From positions 124,001 through 188,000 of the forward strand of contig NZ_JAMWYS010000028.1 of assembly GCF_023914155.1 (NCBI RefSeq): a stretch of 64,000 nucleotides of DNA. The letters are read 5' to 3'. The first letter of the stretch is position 1; the number at the start of each line of letters is the position of its first letter. Shown here piece after piece: positions 9,501 to 18,079 of this stretch. The stretch is from Solitalea agri (lineage in GTDB: Bacteria; Bacteroidota; Bacteroidia; Sphingobacteriales; Sphingobacteriaceae). A program made the position numbers and the translations under genes. The notes beneath the pieces are model-generated. The model saw nothing but the letters and a program-made list of their open reading frames with translations, did no database searches and was not told the origin of the DNA.

Positions 9501-10027
9501 GAAATACCTTCAGCTACAAAGGCTTTGAGTTAAATGCCTTCTTATCCTTCTCTTACGGTAATAAAATCTTTAACGGAGCTAAAGCCTCTATGATGAACTA
9601 TACCGAAGGTACGTTCTCAGGTTTAAATGCTGCCAATTTATCAACAGACTTACTGAATTACTGGAAAAATGCCGGCGATAAAACCGATATCCCAGGTTTG
9701 GTAAATGCATCTAACAATGTTTCTATGGGCTTTTTCGGGGCTACAGATTATACGCAAGGTCGATACACTTCGCGTTTTCTAGAAGATGCATCTTACATAA
9801 AACTGCGCAGCCTCACCCTGGCCTATACATTTAAAACAAAAATGGTCTCGAATTTATACCGTTTCAAAGTATTTGTTGAAGGCAACAACTTGTTTACCAT
9901 CACCAAATACTCAGGTATGGATCCTGAAGTAAGTGCATTCGGTTCTTCGGCATTAAACATGGGTTACGACGAGTTGACCTTGCCGGCTATGCGCACATTC
10001 AGATTAGGATTACAAATAGGGCTTTAA
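6545..10027 (+). CDS. SusC/RagA-family TonB-dependent outer-membrane receptor with STN signalling domain
   Basis: Taking the ATG at 6545, the product is 1160 residues. It begins with a signal-anchor-like segment, then an STN/secretin-N domain ('VSVTIESGTLEAAIRRIES', 'DQILNDLLKSNGL'). Next come a carboxypeptidase-regulatory-like beta domain ('PGVTVKVEGS', 'GKYRLVFSFIGFET'), the TonB plug ('IIIRGVSTLNKNGNTPLVVI', 'DIESIEVLKDAYATAIYGSR') and a long barrel ending 'MRTFRLGLQIGL'. It should import an oligomeric substrate through the outer membrane with SusD and signal to FecR through the STN domain. The frame is open upstream to 6476, but 6545 gives the better secretory N-terminus. The substrate cannot be deduced. 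Confidence 0.95.
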   Translation: MRKTFTKLIWQTMRLSVIVASIIMMTFGVLKAEKGWGQNLKEQKVSVTIESGTLEAAIRRIESTSKIGFAYDYDVLKNIQVAEHRFLNQPLDQILNDLLKSNGLIYSLKNNTILIVKAPKTESKKATGVIKGRVVENSSEASPLPGVTVKVEGSTAATSTDGDGAYKLNLPPGKYRLVFSFIGFETRIVDNIIVEEGKSRDINISLKAAIAFLQEAVVVGYGVQEKRSLTGSIGSYKPIDEVGQIPLTIDNALIGKIAGVQVAQTSGMPGSASAIIIRGVSTLNKNGNTPLVVIDGVPVYSIDRNNNTTDFSGNKLPGFSFGGTGVNEPYANGSENKIENNPLASINPEDIESIEVLKDAYATAIYGSRGAAGVILITTKKGKSGKMKVDFSLSSSTSDPVKTPSMMNGDQYADFYSNYMKAKNPNAPMDIFPKGVNTNWLDEVTRTALGTNANLSLSGGSENMIYSVSGGYDKQQSYIINNDFSRYQGRVNLEGNLSKSFKVGANVAMSYVDNNALNAQRVYRNAVLRAPNTAITDEQGQYVWRFTPNKQGANEDTNPVAWANTGKNHRVDTRMLGNVFGEVKFNSWATWHSDFGVDWINGDAYSREVDKLSTREGMATSTSNNNHRWVISNELRINKVLGYKHGFNATLGQSFESSNESISSVVGEGFQSDGILSINAANTKKVTNSMDQKWALVSYFGRLNYQYNNRYLAGVTYRLDGSSKFGKNHQYVGFPSFSLGWVPSEEAFMKDIKWIDQLKFRGSLGYTGNDGGTGYYGNQGTYKLSPYGANYGSLSSLEVSAPNNPNLEWETTTMLDLGMDLTLLRSRVTLGLDYYNKDTKNSIVGSPLPSFMGFSSQSQNLADITNKGWEITINSRNIAGKKFQWFTNFNISRNSNTINKLHKIDAEQSARLAETNGGRYWYPGGSSTSFYMYEWGGINPQNGNPIWINKNGEKVEQPIPSTEYTNPDQHRKVMGDALPKFYGGLGNTFSYKGFELNAFLSFSYGNKIFNGAKASMMNYTEGTFSGLNAANLSTDLLNYWKNAGDKTDIPGLVNASNNVSMGFFGATDYTQGRYTSRFLEDASYIKLRSLTLAYTFKTKMVSNLYRFKVFVEGNNLFTITKYSGMDPEVSAFGSSALNMGYDELTLPAMRTFRLGLQIGL

Positions 10028-10051
10028 TTTTTAATCAAACAATCGTTAACC

Positions 10052-11455
10052 ATGAACAAATTAACCCTTAATAAAAACTTCTTAACAGCTGTATTTGCTG
10101 CAGCAGTATTGCTGTCGGCTTGTGATAAGCAAATAGATTTGGCACCAGAGTCTATTACAACAGAAAAAGATGCCTTAACTTATCAGAAAGGCACCGAACG
10201 GGTTTTAGGTGGCGCCTATTTAAGTTTACTTGATGCATCAAAAGGAGACGCTTTTGAGATTGGCGACTTAACTACTGGAATTGCGACCAGTTTCACCACA
10301 GATTTTGCAACCGGCGCACTTGATTCAAGAAACTCAATTGTTGGTTCTTTTTGGTCAACTAATTATAAGACGATTAACCTGGCCAATGTGATCATTAACA
10401 AATTACCAAAGTACGCAACTTTTGACCTTTCTATTCAAAATCAGCTTATTGGTGAGGCCAAGTTCATCCGTGCATTCGCCTATTTCAATCTGCTAAAGCA
10501 CTTTGGCGAGGGTGCATTGGAAGGCAAAATGGATAACATGGCAGTTCCCCTTCGTTTAGATGCTTTTGATGGATATGATGGTTCTCAAAATCTACCCCGA
10601 GCTACCAATGCCGAGGTTTACGCTCAAATACTTAAAGATTTAGATGAGGCCATTCCTGTGTTGATGAATAAGTTTAGCACTAATGTTGATCAGCACTCAA
10701 GAGCTACCAAGTCCGCGGCACGGGCATTGGCTTCAAGAGTTGCTTTGTACAGCAGGAATTATGCAAAGAGCCTGAGTTATAGCGATGCTGTTTTGGCTGA
10801 TGTAAACTTTAAGCTTGAAAACCGTGTCGATCTGGTGTTTCCGATTAATGGGATGGGTGCTAGAGATATCAGCTTTAGTGATGAGATTCTCTTTGGATTT
10901 CCTGTTAGCTGGAATAAAGATGTTACCCAGTACAAAGAACATGGAATCTACTATGCTTATGGATTTATCAAGCCGGATACTACGGTTTTTATGAAAACAT
11001 ATGCTGTTACAGATATGCGCAGAAGTAAGTTCTTTCCTGATGCTGCGAATCTTAAACGGAATATGAAGTTTTCTCATCCTGAACTTTTAGATAACCTGAT
11101 CATGCTGCGCCTTTCTGAAATTCTTTTGAATAAAGCCGAAGCTGAAGCTAATTTGAATGGCGTTACCGCTGCTGCTGTTGATGCGCTGAATAAGGTTTAT
11201 CAGCGTGCATTTGCTAATGATCAAAAACCGGGCTTATACACTACTGTCGACTTTGCTTCAAAACAGCTGCTCCTCGACCGTATTTTGAAGGAACGCAGAT
11301 GGGAGCTGGCTTTTGAAGGACAGGATCGTTACGATATGATTCGCACTGGAAGGGCTCCGAATGCGAGCCTTCCTTCATCGAAATATGCTTTGCCTATTCC
11401 TCAGCGCGAGATCGATATAACAGATGGCTTAATAAAGCAAAACCCAGGATACTAA
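10052..11455 (+). CDS. SusD/RagB-family nutrient-binding outer-membrane lipoprotein
   Basis: The 467-residue protein has a lipoprotein signal peptide with lipobox 'LLSAC' (Cys at about residue 24). SusD-type helices follow ('LIGEAKFIRAFAYFNLLKHFG', about 131-151), and the family tail is 'LKERRWELAFEGQDRYDMIRTG'. It should cap the SusC barrel on the cell surface and capture substrate. It starts 24 bases after the receptor stop and is followed by a strong hairpin, so sigma-FecR-SusC-SusD may end here. The downstream thioredoxin cluster may be partly read-through. Confidence 0.95.
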   Translation: MNKLTLNKNFLTAVFAAAVLLSACDKQIDLAPESITTEKDALTYQKGTERVLGGAYLSLLDASKGDAFEIGDLTTGIATSFTTDFATGALDSRNSIVGSFWSTNYKTINLANVIINKLPKYATFDLSIQNQLIGEAKFIRAFAYFNLLKHFGEGALEGKMDNMAVPLRLDAFDGYDGSQNLPRATNAEVYAQILKDLDEAIPVLMNKFSTNVDQHSRATKSAARALASRVALYSRNYAKSLSYSDAVLADVNFKLENRVDLVFPINGMGARDISFSDEILFGFPVSWNKDVTQYKEHGIYYAYGFIKPDTTVFMKTYAVTDMRRSKFFPDAANLKRNMKFSHPELLDNLIMLRLSEILLNKAEAEANLNGVTAAAVDALNKVYQRAFANDQKPGLYTTVDFASKQLLLDRILKERRWELAFEGQDRYDMIRTGRAPNASLPSSKYALPIPQREIDITDGLIKQNPGY

Positions 11456-11481
11456 ATAACCTAACCAATCAATAGCCAAGT

Positions 11482-11524
11482 GCGGGGCCATTTCGTGGAT
11501 TCCGGCCCCGCTTCTATTGCCTTT
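11482..11524 (+). terminator. Terminator-like hairpin after susD
   Basis: A perfect 8-bp GC stem, GCGGGGCC (11482-11489) with GGCCCCGC (11504-11511), is followed by a T-rich but interrupted tail (TTCTATTGCCTTTT). It could reduce rather than abolish transcription into the thioredoxin genes. Confidence 0.7.
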
Positions 11525-11614
11525 TCAAACGAAAAAAAGAAGATATAGCGAGAAATTTTTACTTAACAAATAAGCCTGAGTGCTTTTTAAAATCACAACC
11601 AACAGTAAAAAGTA

Positions 11615-12832
11615 ATGAACAAAATTCTTCTATCGGCAGCTGTTTGCTGCGCGCTGGCCTTGAGTGTGAAGGCTCAAACCCGGGAAATAAACTTTAAGCA
11701 CGATGCTCCATTTAAGGAGGTACTTGCTGAAGCTAAGAAACAAAACAAACTGATCTTTTTCGATGCCTATACTTCCTGGTGCGGCCCCTGTAAAGTAATG
11801 GCCAATACGGTTTTTAAAACCGATAGTGTAGCCGATTTCTTTAACCAAACATTCGTAAACCTAAAGGTAGATATGGAAAAGGGGGAAGGCCCAAAGCTCA
11901 AAGATCGCTTTGATGTTGCAGCCTATCCAACCTTATTATTTATTGATGGTGATGGAAACCTGGTACACAAAATTGTGGGTTCTGCTCCTGTAAATGAGTT
12001 CATGGCCGAATCGCGCAAAGCCTTGCACCCTGAAAATACAGTGTACGGGTTGGAGAAAAAATTTAATGCCGGCGACCATTCTGAAGCAACCAGCCTTGCC
12101 TACATGACAGCACTTGAAACCGCTTACGAACATACTAAGATGGGTGAGGTTGCTAAGGTTTATTTCGATGCATTGCCCCAGAATACTTTGCTTGACAGCA
12201 AAAACTGGGAATTGGAAAGCCGCTTTTTGTTCGATGTTAGTTCAAAAGCCTTTGCTTACCTGTATGGCAAATCGGATGATTTAAAAGCTAAGTACGGAGC
12301 AGGAAAAGTCGATATGTATTTTAATCAGGTTTTCGGTAATACCATTGGCTCATTAAAGAAAGCGTACGCCAGCAACATTAATTTACCGGCAGCAAAAAAT
12401 AGAGCCACAGCGATGGAAGCTTTATTGGCTTCAAGTAATTCTCCGTCGGATCAGCAGCAGCTTACTGCCTTGCATTTAGCACAGTTTGCAGGCACTAATC
12501 AATGGGATCAATATTGCGCATTGATCAACAATACACTGAAAAAGGCACCCGCAGGTCAAAAGCCGAACTCGTATTCAATTTTATGGGCAGGAATGGAAAT
12601 GGTGCGTTCAGCTCCGGTGAAATACAGCACTACCGCTTTAAAATGGGCCGATTATTACAATGAGGATAAGGAAGATCTGTTCACGCAGATTTTAGCTTCT
12701 GACCTACGGAAAATGGCAAGCAAAAAGCTTGGCAAAACCAAAGAGGCCGAAGCGTTTGCTTTAAATTCTGAAAACTTAAGAAAGCAAGCGGCTGCTCAGG
12801 GCAAAATGACTCCTCCAATCATGAATAACTAA
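11615..12832 (+). CDS. Secreted thioredoxin-fold protein with C-terminal extension
   Basis: The 405-residue protein has a signal peptide ending 'SVKAQ' (about residue 21) and a thioredoxin domain with the active site WCGPC (C56, C59) and the cis-proline region 'AAYPTLLFID'. About 260 mainly helical residues of no recognised family follow. It should be a periplasmic disulfide oxidoreductase. It is the first of five consecutive secreted proteins behind SusCD (thioredoxin, TlpA, SRPBCC, TlpA, SRPBCC), with 27 bases to the next gene, which indicates co-transcription. The redox partner is unknown. Confidence 0.88.
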   Translation: MNKILLSAAVCCALALSVKAQTREINFKHDAPFKEVLAEAKKQNKLIFFDAYTSWCGPCKVMANTVFKTDSVADFFNQTFVNLKVDMEKGEGPKLKDRFDVAAYPTLLFIDGDGNLVHKIVGSAPVNEFMAESRKALHPENTVYGLEKKFNAGDHSEATSLAYMTALETAYEHTKMGEVAKVYFDALPQNTLLDSKNWELESRFLFDVSSKAFAYLYGKSDDLKAKYGAGKVDMYFNQVFGNTIGSLKKAYASNINLPAAKNRATAMEALLASSNSPSDQQQLTALHLAQFAGTNQWDQYCALINNTLKKAPAGQKPNSYSILWAGMEMVRSAPVKYSTTALKWADYYNEDKEDLFTQILASDLRKMASKKLGKTKEAEAFALNSENLRKQAAAQGKMTPPIMNN

Positions 12833-12859
12833 TTAGATAAAGCATAAGAAGATAGAACG

Positions 12860-14035
12860 ATGAAAAATAATATTATAAAGGTTTTAGCATTGACAGGGGC
12901 GGTATTGTTGACAACGGGCGCATTGCATGCCCAATCTGCTAAATATATAACCGTAACCGGAAAAGTAAAGTTTGTGCCGTCAAAAGAACACCAACAAAAG
13001 TTTCCTTTCTTATTACAAAAAAGATCGGGTGACGATTTAAAGGTTATCGATACCATTCGTGTTAAAGCTGATGGTTCTTACAGTTTTAAAGTAAATGCCA
13101 GTAAGCCTGATTTTTATGAACTGGATGTTTATAAATGGGATCGCGCCAGTTTTTGGGCCAATAAAGAGAATCTGAAGATTGATTTCAGAGGAGAAGATAC
13201 GGCAAAGATAAAGATCAAAAATCCTCCGTATGTATTTATTGAAGGCGGAGATGAAAACAATCTGATCAACGATGTGAACTTCATCGTTTACCGTAATTAT
13301 CAGAACACCATCGCTATTAGTCAGCTGCAGTATAAAGCTTCTTTGAAGAAAGATACCACAATGGCGAAGAACTTAGAAAAGTTTATGTGGGACCAGTATG
13401 ACGATATGGATGAGCGTATTAAGCTATTAGTAAAAATGAACAGCACGAAGCCGCAGGTTCTTTACGCACTAAATTATTTAAGCCCGCGAAGGAATAAAGA
13501 ATTTATAGTGGCAACACTTAATAAGCTAATAACACTTTATCCTAAGTTTACTCCTGCCAAAAACCAGCTCGAAAACATTGCTAAGGCTGAAGCAATTGCC
13601 AAGAAAACGGCTGTGGGTAGTCCGGCAATGGATTTTACTCAGAATGATGTGAATGGTAAGCCCATTAAACTTTCTTCTTATAAAGGGAAATATGTATTGG
13701 TTGATTTCTGGGCTTCATGGTGTGGGCCGTGTCGCGCAGAAAACCCCAACGTAGTAAAAGCCTATAATAAATATCATGCAAAAGGCTTCGAAATTCTGGG
13801 CGTATCCTTAGATGATAAAAAAGACAAATGGGTAGAAGCGATTACAAAAGACGGACTTACCTGGGCCCATGTAAGCGATCTGAAAGGCTGGAAAAATGCA
13901 GCTGCTAAAATGTATAACATTAATGCTGTGCCAAGCAACCTCTTGTTAGATAAAAACGGGAACATTATTGCCAAAGACCTAAGAGCTGAAGAGCTGCAGC
14001 AAAAGTTACAAGAGATTTTTGGCAAACAAGATTAA
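12860..14035 (+). CDS. TlpA-like secreted thioredoxin, copy 1
   Basis: The 391-residue protein has a signal peptide ('ALHAQ', about residue 25), an N-terminal beta domain ('ITVTGKVKF', 'KIKIKNPPYVFIEGG') of the kind often found before TlpA domains in Bacteroidota, a helical linker, and a C-terminal AhpC/TSA-thioredoxin fold. The active site is WASWCGPCR (C288, C291). It should be a periplasmic thiol-disulfide reductase. It is clearly paralogous to the product of 14601-15758 along its whole length. The SRPBCC gene that follows starts only 14 bases after its stop. Confidence 0.9.
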   Translation: MKNNIIKVLALTGAVLLTTGALHAQSAKYITVTGKVKFVPSKEHQQKFPFLLQKRSGDDLKVIDTIRVKADGSYSFKVNASKPDFYELDVYKWDRASFWANKENLKIDFRGEDTAKIKIKNPPYVFIEGGDENNLINDVNFIVYRNYQNTIAISQLQYKASLKKDTTMAKNLEKFMWDQYDDMDERIKLLVKMNSTKPQVLYALNYLSPRRNKEFIVATLNKLITLYPKFTPAKNQLENIAKAEAIAKKTAVGSPAMDFTQNDVNGKPIKLSSYKGKYVLVDFWASWCGPCRAENPNVVKAYNKYHAKGFEILGVSLDDKKDKWVEAITKDGLTWAHVSDLKGWKNAAAKMYNINAVPSNLLLDKNGNIIAKDLRAEELQQKLQEIFGKQD

Positions 14036-14048
14036 TAAGATCATCTGC

Positions 14049-14579
14049 ATGAAAAGATTTAGTAAGAAGCTCCTGATGGTTTACACTGGCGGGATGCTGA
14101 GTTTATTAGGTTTCAGTGCCAAGGCTCAGATGGCTGAAGCACAAAAGCAAACCATTAATGTGTCGAAAACAACGACCTATAATGTTAGCCCGTCCGAGGT
14201 TTGGGAGATCGTATCTAAAGTGAATCAAGTGGAAAGTTATGCCAACGGGTATGTTTCATCGTCGGTTACAAATGGTTCTGAGTTCCCTATAACCCGAACC
14301 ATGAAATTCAAATCAGGAGTAGAACGGAAGGATGTGGTTCAGCAATTAAATGAACCCTACAAGTTTTACTGCTTTAACATTACTTCATTACCTCAAGGTA
14401 TTGAAGAAGCAACGCTTGCCTGTACGATCACTTTGAATGAAACGGACTCGAATAAATCGGATGTAAAATGGTGGGCGATTGTAAAGGGAAATGCTGAGAG
14501 TAAGAAGAAACTCATTGCTGAAATTGAAAATGAGTTCGACAACTATGCGGAAGGCTTAAAGAAATTATTGAATAAGTAA
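14049..14579 (+). CDS. Secreted SRPBCC (START-like) protein, copy 1
   Basis: From the ATG at 14049 the product is 176 residues with a signal peptide ('LLGFSAKAQ'). The body has the SRPBCC/polyketide-cyclase pattern: 'YNVSPSEVWEIVSKVNQVESYA' near the N-terminus, a central beta sheet, and a long C-terminal helix ('ESKKKLIAEIENEFDNYAEG'). This helix-grip fold usually binds hydrophobic ligands and is usually cytoplasmic, so export is unusual. The ligand is unknown. The frame is open upstream to 14019, overlapping the tlpA end, but 14049 gives a clean signal peptide. Confidence 0.78.
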   Translation: MKRFSKKLLMVYTGGMLSLLGFSAKAQMAEAQKQTINVSKTTTYNVSPSEVWEIVSKVNQVESYANGYVSSSVTNGSEFPITRTMKFKSGVERKDVVQQLNEPYKFYCFNITSLPQGIEEATLACTITLNETDSNKSDVKWWAIVKGNAESKKKLIAEIENEFDNYAEGLKKLLNK

Positions 14580-14600
14580 AATAGTATAAAAAGAATAGCA

Positions 14601-15758
14601 ATGTATAAGAGAAGATTAGGATTAGCGGTTGCGGCTCTTTTTGCAGCAACATCTTTGTTTGCGCAATCGGGCAAAAGCATTACCGTTACAGGAAAAGTGA
14701 AATTTCCTGATCCAAGCGGTAAAGACAAAATTTATTTGGGACAATATGTGGGTGAAGGTTTTAACAAAGCCTTTAAAGCAATTGATAGTACTTCCCTTGA
14801 TGCCAATAATACTTTTCAGTTTAAGGTTAATACAAATAAGCCTGATTTTTATCAGATCCGCGTTTATTACATGGATAGGATTGATTTCTGGGCCGATAAG
14901 GATGATTTAAAAATCAGCTTCAGAGGGATTGATACTGCGAAGGTAAAAATTAAAAATCCTCCACATATTCACATAGAAGGTTCGGCAGACAATGATGTAA
15001 TCAATCATGCCAATTTTGAGGCGTATAGAAACTATCAATCAATGATTTTGGTTTATAATCAGTTGTATTGCGCAGAGAAATCCAAAGATTCGCTTTGGAT
15101 TGTAAATGCGAAAGCAAACACCGATAGTTTAACTTCTGATTTCTTTTCAAGAATGCGTTACCTGGTAAAAATGTATCAGGACAAGCCAACGGTTTTATAT
15201 CCACTTCAGTTTTTAAGCTGGAAACGTGATGGTGATCTGATGATGCAAACATTGGATCATTTGGCTAAGAAATACCCGAACCTGCCGCAGGTGAAAAAGC
15301 AAAAAGAAGAAATTCTCGCTAACATGGCACAAACCAAGAAAATCGAAAATGGTCGCCCGGCACCTGATTTTGCCTATGCCGATTTGCAGGGTAAAAAGTT
15401 AGGACCTAAAGACTTCAAAGGCAAATACCTGATCATCGATTTCTGGGCATCATGGTGTGGTCCTTGCCGTCAGGAAATTCCTCACCTGAAAGAAGTTTAC
15501 AAAAAGTATAAAGATAAAGGCCTGGAGATTTTGGCCGTATCGTTAGATGCCAAAGCCGATCAGTGGAAAAAAGCCATGGATGAGGAAAAAATGACATGGC
15601 CACAAGTAAACGCGCCTGATTCGAAACCGGTAATGAGCTCGTACTTGTTCAGCGGTATTCCTTACCTGGTGGTGGTTGATAAAGACGGGAAAATTATTGA
15701 GAAAAACCTTCGTGGCGAAAGTCTTGATGAAAAACTGAAAGAAATTTTCGGAATCTAA
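14601..15758 (+). CDS. TlpA-like secreted thioredoxin, copy 2
   Basis: The 385-residue protein repeats the architecture of its upstream paralogue: signal peptide ('TSLFAQ', about residue 22), beta domain ('SITVTGKVKF', 'KVKIKNPPHIHIEGS'), helical middle ('YRNYQSM'), and a thioredoxin fold with WASWCGPCR (C286, C289). The shared phrases 'SITVTGKVKF/YITVTGKVKF' and 'NKPDFY/SKPDFY' show that it arose by duplication. It lies 21 bases after SRPBCC copy 1. It is expected to reduce disulfides in the periplasm; partner specificity may have diverged from copy 1. Confidence 0.9.
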   Translation: MYKRRLGLAVAALFAATSLFAQSGKSITVTGKVKFPDPSGKDKIYLGQYVGEGFNKAFKAIDSTSLDANNTFQFKVNTNKPDFYQIRVYYMDRIDFWADKDDLKISFRGIDTAKVKIKNPPHIHIEGSADNDVINHANFEAYRNYQSMILVYNQLYCAEKSKDSLWIVNAKANTDSLTSDFFSRMRYLVKMYQDKPTVLYPLQFLSWKRDGDLMMQTLDHLAKKYPNLPQVKKQKEEILANMAQTKKIENGRPAPDFAYADLQGKKLGPKDFKGKYLIIDFWASWCGPCRQEIPHLKEVYKKYKDKGLEILAVSLDAKADQWKKAMDEEKMTWPQVNAPDSKPVMSSYLFSGIPYLVVVDKDGKIIEKNLRGESLDEKLKEIFGI

Positions 15759-15842
15759 AAGCTTCTCTTTTATATAACCTAAGTCAACGTTGGGGTCTGA
15801 AAATGGCCCCTTCAATTCTGAACTTACATTAAATTAAAAAGA

Positions 15843-16385
15843 ATGAAAAAGATATTTAGTTTGATGGTGCTGGGATTAATAATAATTACCAGCCCTAAAC
15901 CAGCTCATGCCCAAATGGGTGCAGCGGCTACCATTCAATGGGATGTAACCAAAAAAGCCTCCATTAAAGCTGAGCAAGAGGCGGTTTGGAGCCTGCTTTC
16001 TGACTTAAAAGAAATAACCTTATACAGTAAAGACTTTATAAAATCGGCTGTAATTAAGGGCTCTTCAATGCCATTTGACCGTGTACTTACATTCGCCAAC
16101 GGTACAACCCGAGTTGAGCAGATTGACCAGATAGAGCAAGAGCATAAGTTTATCGCTTATCGCTTTACACAAGAATCATTGCCTAAAGGAATTGAGAGTG
16201 CAGAAATTGCTGTATTTACTAAAGCAAGTGGAAAAACCACTGATGTAGAATGGTTGGCCCGTATTGAAGGAAATGCGGAAGCAAAGAAGGCATTAATAGC
16301 TCAGCTTACTGCCGAATTTGAAGTCTATGCGACAGGAATGACTAATCTGTTTAAAAATACCATTCCTGCAACACCAATGAATTAG
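15843..16385 (+). CDS. Secreted SRPBCC (START-like) protein, copy 2
   Basis: The 180-residue protein has a signal peptide ('PKPAHAQ', about residue 24) and the same helix-grip pattern as copy 1: 'EQEAVWSLLSDLKEITLYSK', central strands, 'SLPKGIES' (copy 1 has 'SLPQGIEE'), and the C-terminal helix 'AEAKKALIAQLTAEFEVYATG'. The two SRPBCC genes are therefore paralogues, each following its own TlpA gene. It is the last gene before a clear terminator and so closes this transcription unit. Its role is unknown; binding of a hydrophobic ligand in the periplasm is inference from the fold. Confidence 0.78.
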   Translation: MKKIFSLMVLGLIIITSPKPAHAQMGAAATIQWDVTKKASIKAEQEAVWSLLSDLKEITLYSKDFIKSAVIKGSSMPFDRVLTFANGTTRVEQIDQIEQEHKFIAYRFTQESLPKGIESAEIAVFTKASGKTTDVEWLARIEGNAEAKKALIAQLTAEFEVYATGMTNLFKNTIPATPMN

Positions 16386-16417
16386 TGGTTCTTTAATAGT
16401 TGTGTTTTTTCGGTTAT

Positions 16418-16450
16418 GAGCCATCTCAATAAGTAGATGGCTCTTTTATT
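16418..16450 (+). terminator. Rho-independent terminator closing the thioredoxin/SRPBCC unit
   Basis: A perfect 9-bp stem, GAGCCATCT (16418-16426) with AGATGGCTC (16435-16443), is followed by TTTTATTT. Confidence 0.88.
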
Positions 16451-16548
16451 TATAATCATTCTAAAATTTAGGGTTAACGATAATTTAAAACCTGGCTAAA
16501 GCCTGCGTTACATTGGGGGGATACTTTCGCGTTGAAAATAAAAACCTG

Positions 16549-18006
16549 ATGAACAAATTAACTTTTACTCTACTATCATTTGCCGTTACCGGAATAGCTG
16601 TAACTGCTTGTACCAACGACGACACGAAAAAGGATACTCCGGAAGTGAGCAAGGTCGTTTTAAAAAACTATTCTGAAACTCCAGCTTTATTGAAGAAACT
16701 CTCGGGTTTCGAAAACGTTGAAACGTATACTTTAATCAGCTCTAACGACGAGTTTACCAACTATCGTTTCGGTGGCTCTGCTGATGGTATTGGCATGATT
16801 AAAAATCCTGCCGGCGGTTTTGTGATGTTCGTTAACAACGAGGATAACTACTCAGTTTCACGTGTTGAGTTGGATGAAACCTTAAAACCTGTTAAAGGTT
16901 CATATGCTTTAAATTCTGATGGAGGACAGTGGCGGCTATGTTCGGGAACAATGGTTACTCCTGAAGAACATGGTTTTGGTCCGTACTATTTTTCTGTTGG
17001 TGAAAGTAATGTGGAAGCCATGACCCACAAGATCGATCCTTTTCAGAATTATATTTTACCTAATAACACAAGTCGCGGTATACCAGCCTTGGGCCACTGG
17101 AGCGGAGAAAACTCAGTTCCATTGAATAAGAATGCTTACCCGGGGAAAACTGTAATTGTAATGGGCGAAGATGCTTCTGACGCTACTGGCGGTCAGATGG
17201 CCATGTATGTTGCTAGTGCAGGCGATTTGAATACTGGTTCATTATACATGCTTAAACGTGTTGATGGTGTTCAGAAAGAAACTGATATGACCGTTGGAAA
17301 ACAATATGATGTTGAGTTTGCTAAAATCGATAATCATTTGAATTTAACGGGTGCACAGATTCAGGCGTTGGTTGATCCTTTAAAAGCGATCAAATTTGGT
17401 CGTGTTGAGGATGTTGATTACCGTAAAGGAAGTGGAACCAATGCACATGAGGTATACTTTAACGTAACAGGTCAGGATCCTAGCGGCGATAATGCTGATA
17501 AGTCACGTACTGTTTGGGGTCGTGTGTATAGAATCACCCTTGATGCTACGAATCCATTAAAAGGTAAACTGGAAGTAATTTTAGACGGAGATGATGACAA
17601 TGGTCCCGCTAAAGATTTCCAGAACCCTGATAACATTTGCGTAACGCAAAACTATGTTTACGTACAAGAAGATTCAAATGGTTACGGAACCGAAACCCAT
17701 GATGCCTATATCTATCAATATAATATCGCCACAAAAGAACTTAAGAAAGTATTTGAGTTGGATCACCGCAGAAATGCTGCTGATGCTGTGACCTATAACG
17801 GCACTAGTTCATCCACTTTCGGTTCGTGGGAATATGGTGGCTTAATTGATATTTCTTCAGTAGTTGGTATCGATGATGTATTTGCATTATGTATTCAACC
17901 TCATACCTGGAAAAGCGAAAAGTTTGCAGGCGTTGATGGTGGCAGCAAGCGTAAAACTGAAAACCAAGGCAGTGAAGTTGTGATCTTAAAGGGCCTTCCT
18001 CGTTAA
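16549..18006 (+). CDS. PhoX-like (DUF839) beta-propeller lipoprotein
   Basis: From the ATG at 16549 the product is 485 residues with a lipoprotein signal peptide (lipobox 'VTAC'). Two stretches resemble the PhoX/DUF839 family: 'GRVEDVDYRKGSG' (the R-x-E-D strand) and 'NPDNICVTQNYVYVQED' (the N-P-D-N strand). Family members include calcium/iron alkaline phosphatases and many of unknown activity, so phosphatase function is only a possibility. The upstream TACTTTCG (16522-16529) is one base from the Bacteroidota -7 box. A terminator precedes and another follows, so it is probably its own unit beside the peroxidase gene. Confidence 0.7.
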   Translation: MNKLTFTLLSFAVTGIAVTACTNDDTKKDTPEVSKVVLKNYSETPALLKKLSGFENVETYTLISSNDEFTNYRFGGSADGIGMIKNPAGGFVMFVNNEDNYSVSRVELDETLKPVKGSYALNSDGGQWRLCSGTMVTPEEHGFGPYYFSVGESNVEAMTHKIDPFQNYILPNNTSRGIPALGHWSGENSVPLNKNAYPGKTVIVMGEDASDATGGQMAMYVASAGDLNTGSLYMLKRVDGVQKETDMTVGKQYDVEFAKIDNHLNLTGAQIQALVDPLKAIKFGRVEDVDYRKGSGTNAHEVYFNVTGQDPSGDNADKSRTVWGRVYRITLDATNPLKGKLEVILDGDDDNGPAKDFQNPDNICVTQNYVYVQEDSNGYGTETHDAYIYQYNIATKELKKVFELDHRRNAADAVTYNGTSSSTFGSWEYGGLIDISSVVGIDDVFALCIQPHTWKSEKFAGVDGGSKRKTENQGSEVVILKGLPR

Positions 18007-18036
18007 TAGCTAACCTTACACTTCTACATATATTTA

Positions 18037-18076
18037 AAACCCTCTGATTGCTTTCGGAGGGTTTTTAGTCTTTTTT
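18037..18076 (+). terminator. Rho-independent terminator after the PhoX-like gene
   Basis: The arms AAACCCTC (18037-18044) and GAGGGTTT (18057-18064) are followed by TTAGTCTTTTTT. It ends only about 4 bases before the peroxidase ATG, so the peroxidase is either translated from an attenuated read-through transcript or has a promoter overlapping the hairpin. Confidence 0.85.
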
Positions 18077-18079
18077 GGC

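Noticed and set aside
10733-11077. 114-residue minus-strand frame inside susD
   Set aside because: Antisense shadow of a well-supported SusD coding region.
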